This document shows, one piece after another, positions 1 through 8,636 of a DNA stretch of 64,000 nucleotides. Position 1 is the stretch's first letter; every line of letters starts with the position of its first letter. A program made the position numbers and the translations under genes. The notes under the pieces are model-generated. The model searched no databases, was not told the DNA's origin, and saw only the letters and a program-made list of their open reading frames with translations. This DNA comes from Luteimonas sp. MC1750 (lineage in GTDB: Bacteria; Pseudomonadota; Gammaproteobacteria; Xanthomonadales; Xanthomonadaceae): the NCBI RefSeq assembly GCF_016615955.1, contig NZ_CP067113.1:744001-808000 (forward strand). The letters are read 5' to 3'.

Positions 1-2162
1 ACGTCGCGATGCGTTACTGGAACCGCGATCTGCGCTCGGATCTCCGGAACATCGTACCGACAACGGCTGCCAATCCCGCGTTCTGGCAACACATGGTTAC
101 CTTCGGCATCTCGATCGGCCTGCAGGGAAGCACTGGCATGCGAAGCGTAGGTGATGTTCCTAGCAACTATGCGTCGTGGCCTGATCCTACGGACGGCGAG
201 GACGCCGACCGCATTGACGATCTTCTGCATGCTGCTGTCAATTCACGAGGTACGTTCCTGTCTGCTTCCAACCCGGAGGAGTTCCAGGAAGGTCTGAAGG
301 GAGCGCTGGCCGCCATTGTGGAACGCACCGGCTCTTTCTCCAATGTCGCAGCGAACTCTTCCACGCTGAATGCCCAGACCCAGCTCTTCCAGGCCAACTA
401 TGTATCCGGCGTGTGGACGGGCGACATTCTGTCCTTCGCTCGCAACGCTGCAGGGACGGCATTTGAAACGACGCCCGAATGGAAGGCGTCCGAGCAGATT
501 CCGACTGTAAATCGTCGCGTGTTCACGAAGGCGGGAGCGTTCCCGGCGAGCGCCACCGCAGGACAGTTGAGCGCATTGAGGAGGACCGCTGCAGGAGACT
601 ATCCTGTTACTGGAGAGAACAACGCGGCGTACCTGACTGGTGCGCGCGAACTCGAACTCCGCAACGGCGGTAATCTCAGGAACCGGAATCATCTTCTGGG
701 TGACATTGTGAACTCGTCGCCGGCATATGTCGCGGATACCAAGACGCTGTATGTCGGCGCGAATGACGGCATGCTGCATGCCATAGATTCTGAAGACGGC
801 AAGGAAGCGTTCGCGTTCATTCCTGATGGAATCCACTGGGGTAATTTCGGCAGCCTGAGCAGGCCGGATTACGGCCACCGTTACTTCGTCGATGGCCCAG
901 TGGTGGTCTCAAGTCGCACACAGACTCCTGGCGAGAATATTCTCGTGGGTAGCCTTGGCAGGGGCGGAAAGGGGATATTCGCGCTCGACGTAACCACTCC
1001 GGCAAGTTTCAACGCGTCGAGCTTCAAGTGGGAAAAGTACGAGACACCAGGCAACAACATGGGTCTGGTGCTGGGGAAGCCGATCATCGGGCGGTTGAAC
1101 AACGGCGAGACGGGCTTGATCGTGCCTAACGGCATCAACAGCACGACGGGACGCGCAGTTCTCCTTGTCTACAACCTGCGGACGGGGGTGTTGTTGCGCG
1201 AGATCGATACCCTGGTCGGCTCTCCCGCTGCGAACAATCCTGATTCGAACGGCCTCATGGCGCCGGTCGGTCTCGACCAAGACGCGAACGGGACGCTTGA
1301 CGTGGTTTATGCCGGTGACATGTTGGGCAACGTATGGAAGTTCGATCTGTCGGCAAGCCTGCCCGCCGGGTGGGGCGTGGCATTCTCGGGCGACCCGCTG
1401 TTCACGGCGCGCGGCCCGAGCGGGGAGCGACAGCCGATCATGGGAGGTGTTGCGGTTGGCATCCATCCCACCAGTTATCGTCCATGGGTGTTTTTCGGCA
1501 CTGGCCGATTCATGACAGTCAGCGATCCCTCCAACCAGGATGTGCAGGGGCTGTACGGAATTGCAGACTTTGGTACACCGATTACAAACAAGGCCAGCCA
1601 ACTCACGCGTCGCCGTGTCATCGTGGCAACGACGGCGGATGGGAGGCGCATCCGCGGCTTCCAGGCCAATGACGCCCTCCCGCCCGGTTCACGGGGCTGG
1701 TACGTCGACTTGCTGGAACCCCCGGCACCCGGGACACCCATCGGGGAGCGGATCGTGACGGCACCCCAGATGAGCGGCAGTGCGCTGGTGGTCAGCAGCA
1801 TCATTCCGCTATCCGACGCGTGCGAGTCGGACGGGCGCGGGTATATCAATGCCTTGGATGCGTTCACTGGGACAAGCACGAGTTCGCCATTTTTCGATAC
1901 CGATGGCGACGGCGATTTCACCGACGAGATGGTGGAGGCGGTTGATGAGGACGGTAATACGATCCTGGTTCCCATTGGCTCCGTCGACCCCGGACTCGGC
2001 ATGGTGACGCAGCCCACACTCTTTGGTGGTGGCGGTGGGGGCGGTGGAGGTGGAAATGGTGAGGCCTGCGCATCAGGTTCTACCGGCGAAGCTGGCTGCA
2101 TCGACATCGACGACCTTCGGAATACGGGCCGCGTTTCCTGGCGCGAAGTCCTGGGGAGATAA
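1..2162 (+). CDS. pilY1: PilY1, type IV pilus tip-associated protein (5' end outside window)
   Basis: C-terminal part of PilY1, the large secreted protein that primes type IV pilus assembly and acts in adhesion and calcium-controlled twitching. The open frame enters from the left edge, so the first ATG at position 9 is internal. Visible landmarks are the start of the beta-propeller (GDIVNSSPAYV, then VGANDGMLHAID) and, about residue 420, the calcium loop DQDANGTLDVVYAGD followed by GNVWKFD, as in Pseudomonas PilY1. Near the C-terminus a run of ten glycines precedes a short Cys-containing tail (CASGSTGEAGC). The gene is followed after 3 bases by pilE, matching the fimT-pilV-W-X-Y1-E order of xanthomonads. 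Confidence 0.95.
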   Translation, partial: VAMRYWNRDLRSDLRNIVPTTAANPAFWQHMVTFGISIGLQGSTGMRSVGDVPSNYASWPDPTDGEDADRIDDLLHAAVNSRGTFLSASNPEEFQEGLKGALAAIVERTGSFSNVAANSSTLNAQTQLFQANYVSGVWTGDILSFARNAAGTAFETTPEWKASEQIPTVNRRVFTKAGAFPASATAGQLSALRRTAAGDYPVTGENNAAYLTGARELELRNGGNLRNRNHLLGDIVNSSPAYVADTKTLYVGANDGMLHAIDSEDGKEAFAFIPDGIHWGNFGSLSRPDYGHRYFVDGPVVVSSRTQTPGENILVGSLGRGGKGIFALDVTTPASFNASSFKWEKYETPGNNMGLVLGKPIIGRLNNGETGLIVPNGINSTTGRAVLLVYNLRTGVLLREIDTLVGSPAANNPDSNGLMAPVGLDQDANGTLDVVYAGDMLGNVWKFDLSASLPAGWGVAFSGDPLFTARGPSGERQPIMGGVAVGIHPTSYRPWVFFGTGRFMTVSDPSNQDVQGLYGIADFGTPITNKASQLTRRRVIVATTADGRRIRGFQANDALPPGSRGWYVDLLEPPAPGTPIGERIVTAPQMSGSALVVSSIIPLSDACESDGRGYINALDAFTGTSTSSPFFDTDGDGDFTDEMVEAVDEDGNTILVPIGSVDPGLGMVTQPTLFGGGGGGGGGGNGEACASGSTGEAGCIDIDDLRNTGRVSWREVLGR

Positions 2163-2165
2163 GAC

Positions 2166-2597
2166 ATGGATCAGAGGTATTCCCGGTCGTCAGAGCTCGG
2201 CTTCACGCTGTTGGAGGTGATGATCACGGTCGCCATCGTTGCGATCCTCAGTTCGATTGCCTACGCCAGCTATGACTCCTTCATGGTCAACAGCAGGCGG
2301 GCCGCCGCCGCGACGTGCTTGCAGGAGCGCGCGCAGTTCATGGAGCGCTACTACTCGACCTATCTCACTTACAACCGGGTTGCGACCCCGCCTGTCATCG
2401 CCCAGTGTGGCGCCGAGATCACGCCGTTCTACCAGGTGGGCATGCGGGCCGGTTCGCTGGGGGCGAAGACCTACATCCTGCAGGCGGTGCCACAGGGTAT
2501 CCAGGCCGCAAAGGACGTGGGCTGCCGGACACTGACCCTCAATGCGCAGGGTGTACGTGGAGTGACGGGAACCAAGCCAGTGGAGAGATGCTGGTAG
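2166..2597 (+). CDS. pilE: Type IV (minor) pilin PilE
   Basis: Pilin subunit of 143 residues carried with PilY1. A short basic leader ends in the prepilin peptidase site G-FTLLEVMITVAIVAIL, with the conserved Glu at mature position 5, followed by one long hydrophobic helix that anchors the subunit in the inner membrane before assembly. Two cysteines near the C-terminus (C527-like and the penultimate RCW end) probably form the usual D-loop disulfide. The start ATG sits 3 bases after the pilY1 stop, with GGGGAGA overlapping that stop as ribosome binding site. This is the last gene of the pilus operon here, because the next gene is convergent. Confidence 0.93.
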   Translation: MDQRYSRSSELGFTLLEVMITVAIVAILSSIAYASYDSFMVNSRRAAAATCLQERAQFMERYYSTYLTYNRVATPPVIAQCGAEITPFYQVGMRAGSLGAKTYILQAVPQGIQAAKDVGCRTLTLNAQGVRGVTGTKPVERCW

Positions 2598-2615
2598 TCC
2601 TCTAAAAGTCCCCAT

Positions 2616-2642
2616 GGCCGCCCCGGGGTGTACGGGGCGGCC
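2616..2642. terminator. Hairpin between convergent pilE and kinase gene
   Basis: Perfect GGCCGCCCC / GGGGCGGCC inverted repeat with a short loop, between the ends of two convergent genes. There is no clear U-tract, so it may be a bidirectional stem rather than a classic intrinsic terminator. Confidence 0.5.
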
Positions 2643-2646
2643 TGGT

Positions 2647-4338
2647 TCACGCCCTCGGACTCCTCTCCTCCCGCACCTTCGGCCGCCGATCACTGACCAG
2701 CACGCTCAGCACGATCCCGAACCCCAGCGCCGAAGCCAGCAGGAACATCACCATCGCGACCGCGGGATAGCCGAACAGCTTCGGCCCCGCGACATCGCCG
2801 CGCATCAGCATCGCGCTCGCCATGATCAGGGCGGCGACGATGACGCCGGCGGCGACCCGGTTGGCGATCTTCTGCAGGTTCTCGGTCAGCCGCGATTCCT
2901 GCAGGCCGCCGATGTTGACCCGCAGTTTGTTCTCCGACACCAGGGACAGGATCGTCGAGAGTCTGCGCGGCGCCTCCTGCAGCAGGGCCTGCAGCTCCAT
3001 GGCGTCGCCGGCGAGGCGGCTTGGCGAGAACGCCTGGCGCATCCGCTGGCGCATCAGCGACTGCAGGTGGCCGTCGACCACGCGCTTGACGTCGAGCTCG
3101 GGCTCCAGCGCGCGACTGACGCCTTCGAGGTTCAGCAGGGTCTTGCCGAGCATCTGCATCTCGGGCGGGGAGCGCAGTCCGCAGGTCAGTCCGAGGCGGG
3201 CGAGTTCCAGCATCAGGCGGCCTTCGGACAGGGCCTGCGAGCCGCCATGCGCGGCATAGCGCGCCACGAGGTGGCTGACCTCGCGCACGTAGCGGACCTC
3301 GTCGAAATCCTCGAGCTGGATGGACATGGCGATGGTCTCGCCGGCCACCTCTTCGCCGCGCCCGTCGACGGAGGCGAGCAGGAGCTTGAGGAGGTGCTCG
3401 CGTTGGCGCGGCGGGACGTGCGCCACCATTCCCAGGTCGAAGATCGCCAGTCGCCCTTCTTCGGTCACCAGCATGTTGCCCGGGTGGGGATCGGCGTGGA
3501 TCTCGCCGTGGACGAAGACCTGGTCGAGGTAGCCGCGCATCAGCGCCGATGCCAGCAGCTCGTAGTCGTTCTCGGTACGCCGCAGGCCGCCGAGCGAAGT
3601 GACCTTGGTCCCGCGCACGAGCTCCATGGTGAGCACGCGCCGGGTGCACAGGTCGCGCAGCGGCGCGGGGACCTGGAGTTCGGGGTAGTCCGCCAGGCGC
3701 TCGCCGAATCGTTCGAGGTTGTCGGCCTCCAGGCGATAGTCGAGTTCCGCCATCAGCGACTTCCGGAACTCCTGCACCCATTCCGAGAACCGCACGCGGC
3801 GCCCGATGCCGGTGGCGCTGTCCGCGCGGCGCGCCAGGCCGGCAAGGGTGTCGAGGTCGATCATCGCTTCGTTGTCGACGCCCGGACGCTGGACCTTGAC
3901 CGCGACCTCGCGCCCGTCGTTCAGCACGGCGCGATGCACCTGGGCCAGGGAGGCCGAACCCAGCGGGACGTCTTCGAACTCCTTGAACAGCTTGCCGAGC
4001 CGCACGCCGAGTTCGGCTTCGACGATCTCGCGGATCTCGGCGGCGGGGACGGGCAGCACGTCGTCCTGCATCCGCTCGAGGGCTGCCAGATAGGCGGGGG
4101 GAACCATGTCGGTCCGCGTGGACAGTGACTGGCCGAGCTTGATGAAGGTAGGCCCCAGGGCCTCCAGGTCGCGGACGAACGCCACGGGTCCGAGATCGTC
4201 GGCCTCCTGTGGGGATTCCACGACCTCTGCGACCACGACGGTGTCGCTGCCGGGGTCGGCGAATACCCCTGATGCGCGGTGCTTGAGTACGAACCGCAGG
4301 ATCTGGGCGCTGCGCGCCATGCTGCTGTTTCCGGCCAT
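2647..4338 (-). CDS. ABC1/AarF/UbiB-family atypical kinase-like protein
   Basis: 563-residue member of the ABC1 (UbiB/AarF/COQ8) family, which are ATP-binding proteins linked to ubiquinone synthesis and lipid homeostasis. Family marks are the KxGQ motif (FIKLGQS, about residues 65-71), the Ala-rich loop [10 protein letters not shown], the lysine in [10 protein letters not shown], and the catalytic-type loop [15 protein letters not shown] with the following IFDLGM. Two hydrophobic segments at the C-terminus should anchor it in the inner membrane. The start is supported by AGGAGG four bases upstream. It stands alone, not with ubiE/ubiJ, so it may be a paralogue of the ubiquinone-operon UbiB; its substrate cannot be read from sequence. 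Confidence 0.88.
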   Translation of the reverse strand: MAGNSSMARSAQILRFVLKHRASGVFADPGSDTVVVAEVVESPQEADDLGPVAFVRDLEALGPTFIKLGQSLSTRTDMVPPAYLAALERMQDDVLPVPAAEIREIVEAELGVRLGKLFKEFEDVPLGSASLAQVHRAVLNDGREVAVKVQRPGVDNEAMIDLDTLAGLARRADSATGIGRRVRFSEWVQEFRKSLMAELDYRLEADNLERFGERLADYPELQVPAPLRDLCTRRVLTMELVRGTKVTSLGGLRRTENDYELLASALMRGYLDQVFVHGEIHADPHPGNMLVTEEGRLAIFDLGMVAHVPPRQREHLLKLLLASVDGRGEEVAGETIAMSIQLEDFDEVRYVREVSHLVARYAAHGGSQALSEGRLMLELARLGLTCGLRSPPEMQMLGKTLLNLEGVSRALEPELDVKRVVDGHLQSLMRQRMRQAFSPSRLAGDAMELQALLQEAPRRLSTILSLVSENKLRVNIGGLQESRLTENLQKIANRVAAGVIVAALIMASAMLMRGDVAGPKLFGYPAVAMVMFLLASALGFGIVLSVLVSDRRPKVREERSPRA

Positions 4339-4469
4339 GGGCCCTCCTGTTCAGCGCAAGGTAGCCCTGCGGGTGTCAAGGCGGGCTGAGGGCCAGGAGT
4401 TCGAGTCCGTCACGTATCTCCCACCGGGTCGGCCTTAGGGTCGGACTTTCTCCGCACGGGACGACGGCC

Positions 4470-5072
4470 ATGAAGCTCTCCATGACCCTGCTGGCGCTTG
4501 GCTGTGGCATCGCGACCATGCTGGCGGGCTGCGATCACAGCGACAGACGCACCGATGCCGGCGAGGCGCGCGACCAGGCCGAGGCGGGGCAGGTTGCTGC
4601 GCAGTCCCCGGGCGGAGCGGAACAGACAGGGACTTCGCGGCAGCCATCCGACCCGTCCGGCATGACGGTGGGTTCGCGCGTTGAGCCACGCGATGGCGGA
4701 CAGACCACGCTCGCGATGTCGGGCACGCCGGCGTCCCACCTGGTGGATGGCGCAGGAAGCGCGGTGTACGTACTGGCGGGCAATGCCGACGGCAGCAAGT
4801 GCGACGCGGCCTGCCAGGAAGCCTGGCCGCCGGTGCTGGCCCATGAGGCCCAGGCCGGGGCGGGAACAGGCGTTGAAGCAAGCAGGATCGGCACGCTGGA
4901 ACGCAACGGACGGACGCATGTCACCTACGGCGGCCAGCCGCTCTATCGGTATGCCGCGGATGCGGGCGCCGGGCGCACCGCTGGCGCCGGGGTACAGGAC
5001 CAGTGGGGCAAGTGGTCCCTTGTCGGTCTCGACGGGCAGCCGCTCGCGGACCCGGCGGCGCCGGGCGACTAG
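4470..5072 (+). CDS. Lipoprotein with YxYxxD-type secreted repeat (COG4315-like)
   Basis: 200-residue predicted lipoprotein. The N-terminus is a signal peptide ending in the lipobox LAGC (about residues 17-20), followed by a charged low-complexity linker. The C-terminal half carries the secreted-repeat pattern: GSAVYVLAGNADGSKCDAAC, then EAWPPV, then LYRYAADAGAG, which fits the Yx(F/W/Y)xxD motif of COG4315 lipoproteins, and a closing WSLVGLDG. The CDAAC pair could bind metal or form a disulfide. The function of the family is not established. The gene is monocistronic and divergent from the kinase gene. Confidence 0.82.
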   Translation: MKLSMTLLALGCGIATMLAGCDHSDRRTDAGEARDQAEAGQVAAQSPGGAEQTGTSRQPSDPSGMTVGSRVEPRDGGQTTLAMSGTPASHLVDGAGSAVYVLAGNADGSKCDAACQEAWPPVLAHEAQAGAGTGVEASRIGTLERNGRTHVTYGGQPLYRYAADAGAGRTAGAGVQDQWGKWSLVGLDGQPLADPAAPGD

Positions 5073-5268
5073 CTTTCCCCCGTCGCAACTGCAGGCGAGA
5101 ACAGAGGCTCGTGTGGGCTCGAGCGATATGCGGTCGCGACGCAAATTCAGCTACCACGATCCAGAACGAGTAGCCGTGACGATCGCCGTCGCGGCAGAGG
5201 TCTTGGGCCTCAACGGCACTGTGGGCGGGAGGAGTCGCTCAAAGCGATCCGGGTGCGGACGCTGTTCT

Positions 5269-5532
5269 TCAGCGCCCCGCATCCGACTGAGTCTGGTCGA
5301 CCAGGCCCGCGATTCCGTGCCGCGTCGCAACCTTCTGCAGCAGCACGTCCACCCACTCGTGCTCGGTCGGCGCGAGGTCCTGGAAGCCCGCGCAGTGCTG
5401 CTCCCACACCTGCCGGAGCTCACCCACGTCGATCGCGCGACGCTGGCAGGACGCGAGTGCCGCGTCCAGCTCATGCAGGCGATTCATCAGCTCCCTGGTT
5501 TGCACGGACAGCGCTCCGGATGAGGAGTGCAA
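5269..5532 (-). CDS. Hypothetical small protein
   Basis: Up to 87 residues, not recognised. The predicted product is soluble and helical (NRLHELDAALASCQRR..., then VWEQHCAGFQDLAP) with two cysteines and no signal peptide. The longest frame begins with TTG. An internal ATG at 5487 with GGGAG close upstream would give 72 residues and is at least as likely. Codon use is GC-ending like the neighbours, which supports coding. Confidence 0.5.
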   Translation of the reverse strand: MHSSSGALSVQTRELMNRLHELDAALASCQRRAIDVGELRQVWEQHCAGFQDLAPTEHEWVDVLLQKVATRHGIAGLVDQTQSDAGR

Positions 5533-5591
5533 GCATGCGCGGAAGGGCCGCTTGAGGGCGTGAAGTGGGTGTCTGCTGCGGCAAGAAGGTG

Positions 5592-5620
5592 ATCGCGGCT
5601 GTAGCCGCTCCTACAGGGGG
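5592..5620. repeat. REP-like palindromic element
   Basis: GCGGCTgtAGCCGC stem followed by TCCTACAGGG. This tail and stem-loop design is typical of the short extragenic palindromes (REP sequences) of Pseudomonas and Xanthomonadaceae that are spread by RAYT transposases. No RAYT gene lies in the window. The rest of the intergenic interval 5533-5750 shows no coding signal. Confidence 0.6.
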
Positions 5621-5750
5621 AGATGGGCGAGCCCGGTGCCGCTAATCCGTTGCAGGTGGCCGGTTCCACTGCGTCCGTGACGACTCCCAACGGCGGCGGC
5701 CTCTGGCTTGGATGGCGGCCAGCATGAGCTCGGTGCTGCGCCGTGTGCCC

Positions 5751-6170
5751 TCAAGGCGAAGCGTCGCCCCCTTGGTCAGGATCGTCCTTCCAGCGATCGC
5801 TGCGCTCGTCACGGTCGGCATCGCGCCACCGGCTTCGCGCATCCAGCTCCCCGTCCTCGACGCGCCGCGGCTGCGTGCTCTCGCCGCGACCGCGCCCCGG
5901 GTAATCGCCACGACCCGGCCCGTTTTCCTCGTAACCGCTTTGTCCCGGCACGCCTGGCATGTCGTCGACGGGATCGCGTCTGCCGGCCGAAGGCTCGACA
6001 TCGTCGTAGGGCTCCGGACCGTCCTGCCGACGCACGCCACCCGCGCGATCGGCCGCGCCCTTTGCGCCGGCAGCTGCATCGGACTCCAGGCGCTTCGCAC
6101 CGTCGACCTTGTCGCGCTCCACGCCGCCTGCAGGGGCGTCGTCGCCGCTGTGCTTGTCGCCCTGGTTCAT
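5751..6170 (-). CDS. Hypothetical disordered hydrophilic protein
   Basis: 139 residues dominated by D, G, R, E, P and S with almost no hydrophobic residues, so it should be intrinsically disordered. It has no cysteine, signal peptide or membrane segment. The start ATG is preceded by AGGAG with seven-base spacing, which favours a real gene over the longer hydrophobic frame on the other strand. It lies 33 bases downstream of the otsA stop on the same strand and may be co-transcribed. That pairing, and a composition like desiccation-protection proteins, hint at an osmotic-stress role; this is inference only. Confidence 0.6.
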   Translation of the reverse strand: MNQGDKHSGDDAPAGGVERDKVDGAKRLESDAAAGAKGAADRAGGVRRQDGPEPYDDVEPSAGRRDPVDDMPGVPGQSGYEENGPGRGDYPGRGRGESTQPRRVEDGELDARSRWRDADRDERSDRWKDDPDQGGDASP

Positions 6171-6203
6171 GTCGTTCTCCTGAGTCGAAGTGTCGAAGCG
6201 TGC

Positions 6204-7625
6204 TCAGGCCGAGGCCTGCCCACGGGTATCGGTTGCATCGTCCGCGATCGCCTCGGCCTCCTGCGCGGCGACGCGATCATCCAGCGCCTGCAGGAAGCTG
6301 GAGGTCCACCAGTGCACATCCTGCTCCTGCAGCGATCGCAGGGACTGTGAGTGGCGCTCCCGACGCTCGCCCGACTCCATCCGCATGGCCATGCCGATGG
6401 AGTCGGCCACGCCGCCGATGTCATAGGGGTTGACCAGCACCGCGCCGGACAGCTGTTCGGCGGCCCCGGCAAACCGCGACAGCAGCAGCACGCCCGGATC
6501 ATCCGGGTCCTGCGCCGCGACGAATTCCTTCGCCACCAGGTTCATCCCGTCGCGCAGCGGGGTCACCAGGGCCATGCGGGCAGCCGCGTGGAAGCCGGCG
6601 AGGGTCTGCCGACCGAGATTCCGGTTCACATAGCGGATCGGCATCCATTGCGGGTCGGAGTACTGGCCATTGAGGTGGCCCGAGATGCGTTCAAGCTCGT
6701 GGCGCAGCTCGCGGTAGCTGCGCACGCCGCCACGGGAGACCGGCGCCACCTGCAGCAGGGTCAGCTGTCTCGCCTTGTCCGGGTGCCGGCGCAGGAATTC
6801 GCCGAAGGCGTTGAACTTTTCCACCAGTCCCTTGGAGTAGTCGAGCCGGTCGACGCCGATGGCCAAAGCACCCTGGCCCAGGCTTTCACGCAGCCCGCGC
6901 ACCGTTGCGGAGTTTCGTGCCTTGCGCGCCGCGTCGGCGAACTCGCCGGCGTCGATGCTGATCGGGAAGGCCCGGGTCAGCGGCGGTGGGCGGTGGCCGC
7001 CCAGCGACAGTTCGCCCTTCTCGGACGCGTCGCGCAGGTAGGCGTCGAAATTCTCGCGGTCGCGATTGGTCTGGAAGCCGACCAGGTCGTAGGCCGACAT
7101 CGCCCCGAACACGCTGGCGTGGTGGGGCAGGGCGCGCGCGAGGTCGGGCGGCGGGAAGGGCACGTGCAGGAACAGCGCCAGCGGATTGTCGACGCCGCGC
7201 GCGCGCAGCTCGCTGGCCAACGGCAGCAGGTGGTAGTCCTGGATCCAGACACGGTCGCCGGGCTTCAGCAGCGTGGCGAGTTGCTCGGCGAAGCGCGCGT
7301 TGACCTGGCGATAGGCGACGTGCGTCTCGCGGCTGTATTCGACCAGGTCCAGGCGGTAATGCAGTGCCGGCCAGAGCGTCCGGTTGGAGAAGCCGTCGTA
7401 ATACCCGGCGATGTCGGCCTCGGTGAGGTCGCTCGTGACGTATTCGACGTCCCCGGCCTGGGTGCGATGCAGTTCGCGCGTGCCGTCGCGGGTCGCCTTG
7501 CCGCTCCATCCGAACCAGACGCCGCCGGGCTCCCGCAGCGCCGCGTCCAGGGCAACCACCAGGCCCCCCGAGCGCGCCTGCTGGGGGATGGCAACGCGGT
7601 TGGAAACGATGACCAGGCGCGACAT
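6204..7625 (-). CDS. otsA: Trehalose-6-phosphate synthase OtsA
   Basis: 473-residue GT20 glycosyltransferase that makes trehalose 6-phosphate from UDP-glucose and glucose 6-phosphate in the cytoplasm, the first step of the OtsAB osmoprotectant pathway. Landmarks: N-terminal [10 protein letters not shown] with the nearby GGLVVAL glycine pair, WFGWSGK, the acceptor-site [15 protein letters not shown], and the donor-site segments [11 protein letters not shown] and [16 protein letters not shown]. Length is normal for the family. No otsB phosphatase is adjacent, so it must lie elsewhere. The start ATG has AGGGA eight bases upstream. The downstream neighbour is the disordered small protein. Confidence 0.95.
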   Translation of the reverse strand: MSRLVIVSNRVAIPQQARSGGLVVALDAALREPGGVWFGWSGKATRDGTRELHRTQAGDVEYVTSDLTEADIAGYYDGFSNRTLWPALHYRLDLVEYSRETHVAYRQVNARFAEQLATLLKPGDRVWIQDYHLLPLASELRARGVDNPLALFLHVPFPPPDLARALPHHASVFGAMSAYDLVGFQTNRDRENFDAYLRDASEKGELSLGGHRPPPLTRAFPISIDAGEFADAARKARNSATVRGLRESLGQGALAIGVDRLDYSKGLVEKFNAFGEFLRRHPDKARQLTLLQVAPVSRGGVRSYRELRHELERISGHLNGQYSDPQWMPIRYVNRNLGRQTLAGFHAAARMALVTPLRDGMNLVAKEFVAAQDPDDPGVLLLSRFAGAAEQLSGAVLVNPYDIGGVADSIGMAMRMESGERRERHSQSLRSLQEQDVHWWTSSFLQALDDRVAAQEAEAIADDATDTRGQASA

Positions 7626-7745
7626 CCGTGGGTCCCTGGAATGGTGGGACCATGGACGCTAGCGCCGCGCCGGTTAGGCCGCGTGATGGGCCCCGGCTGC
7701 CTGGCTGCTGCGCCGGGCGGCTGGGCGCGGGCGGATCCGGCCAAG

Positions 7746-7777
7746 AAAAAGGGCCTGCGGATCGCTCCGCAAGCCCT
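7746..7777 (-). terminator. Intrinsic terminator of tRNA-Asn
   Basis: Read on the minus strand, a GGGCTTGCGG / CCGCAGGCCC stem with a seven-base loop is followed by TTTTTCTT, a few bases downstream of the tRNA-Asn 3' end. Confidence 0.8.
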
Positions 7778-7786
7778 TGAATTCTT

Positions 7787-7863
7787 TGGCGCCCGAAGTT
7801 GGACTCGAACCAACGACCCCCTGATTAACAGTCAAGTGCTCTAACCGGCTGAGCTATTCGGGC
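7787..7863 (-). tRNA. tRNA-Asn (anticodon GTT)
   Basis: Complete cloverleaf of 77 nt on the minus strand. The acceptor stem is GCCCGAA paired with TTCGGGC, the anticodon loop is CTGTTAA (GTT), the T arm is GGTTCGAGTCC, the discriminator base is G and CCA is encoded. It is followed by its own terminator. Confidence 0.96.
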
Positions 7864-7922
7864 GGGGACGCACATTCTAGTGCCTGCGCCGCTGGGGTCA
7901 AGACGGATGTGCGTCCCGGGCG

Positions 7923-8462
7923 TCAGGGGCAGGGCGTGCCGCGCCCGGGCCGTTCGGTGCGCACCCGCCCCAGGCGGTTCACCACCACCTTTCCGCGCAG
8001 CTGGTCGCCGATGCAGGCGTTCACCGTCAGGTTGCTGTGCGCCGCCAATCCGCTCGGCTGGTAGCGAAGCAGCGATCGGGTCCCGCTGAGACGGAGCGTC
8101 CCGCTGCCGGCAGCGGGCGCGTCGCTGGCGCGGAGCAGGTCGGCGGCGGCGTCCGGCTGGCGGTTGCCGTCGGCGTCGCTGAAAACCAGCCAGCCGCGGC
8201 TCCAGTCGCGGTCGCCGCTGCAGCCGGTGTCCGGCCGCCCCGGGCAGACCACGACGGCTTCGCGGCGCATGATCGCGCTGCTCCGGGCCATCGCCATGTC
8301 CGCCGAGACCAGGTGCAGGCTGGTGGCCAGGCGCTGGTGTTCGACCACCGCCGCCAGGGCGGGGACCCCGAGCCCCAGTCCGATGGCCATGACCGCCACG
8401 ACGACCATGGCCTCGATCAGTGTGAAGCCGCGGTGCGGCGCGCGGGTAACGGCGGCTTCCAT
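7923..8462 (-). CDS. GspH/FimT-family pseudopilin
   Basis: 179-residue type II/IV pseudopilin. A short leader ends at the prepilin peptidase site [19 protein letters not shown], with the Glu at position 5, followed by the hydrophobic helix. The body holds the GspH/FimT hallmarks: [39 protein letters not shown], and a final GRVR. Two cysteines around CPGRPDTGC and a CIGD further on fit FimT minor pilins, some of which bind DNA for natural transformation. The true start is the ATG at 8462 with AAAGAGG upstream; the much longer frame that continues upstream is antisense to uvrB. It is a single gene here, away from the pilY1-pilE cluster. Confidence 0.88.
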   Translation of the reverse strand: MEAAVTRAPHRGFTLIEAMVVVAVMAIGLGLGVPALAAVVEHQRLATSLHLVSADMAMARSSAIMRREAVVVCPGRPDTGCSGDRDWSRGWLVFSDADGNRQPDAAADLLRASDAPAAGSGTLRLSGTRSLLRYQPSGLAAHSNLTVNACIGDQLRGKVVVNRLGRVRTERPGRGTPCP

Positions 8463-8636
8463 GCCAGCCTCTTTCGCGGGTTGCGGGGAGTCGATGGTGC
8501 GCAGGCGCTGCAGGCCACGCCATCGGCACAGTCGGCATGCGGCGGTGGGATTTCGACCCCGGCGCGCCACCGGGATGTCCGCGCGGGCCGGTCCGCATTC
8601 GCCGGACGTTGTCATCGGCCTGCCTACAATGCCCCG

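Noticed and set aside
5708..6433. Plus-strand Arg- or Ala/Val-rich frames
   Set aside because: They oppose a minus-strand frame with a good ribosome binding site and the otsA end; no start signal.
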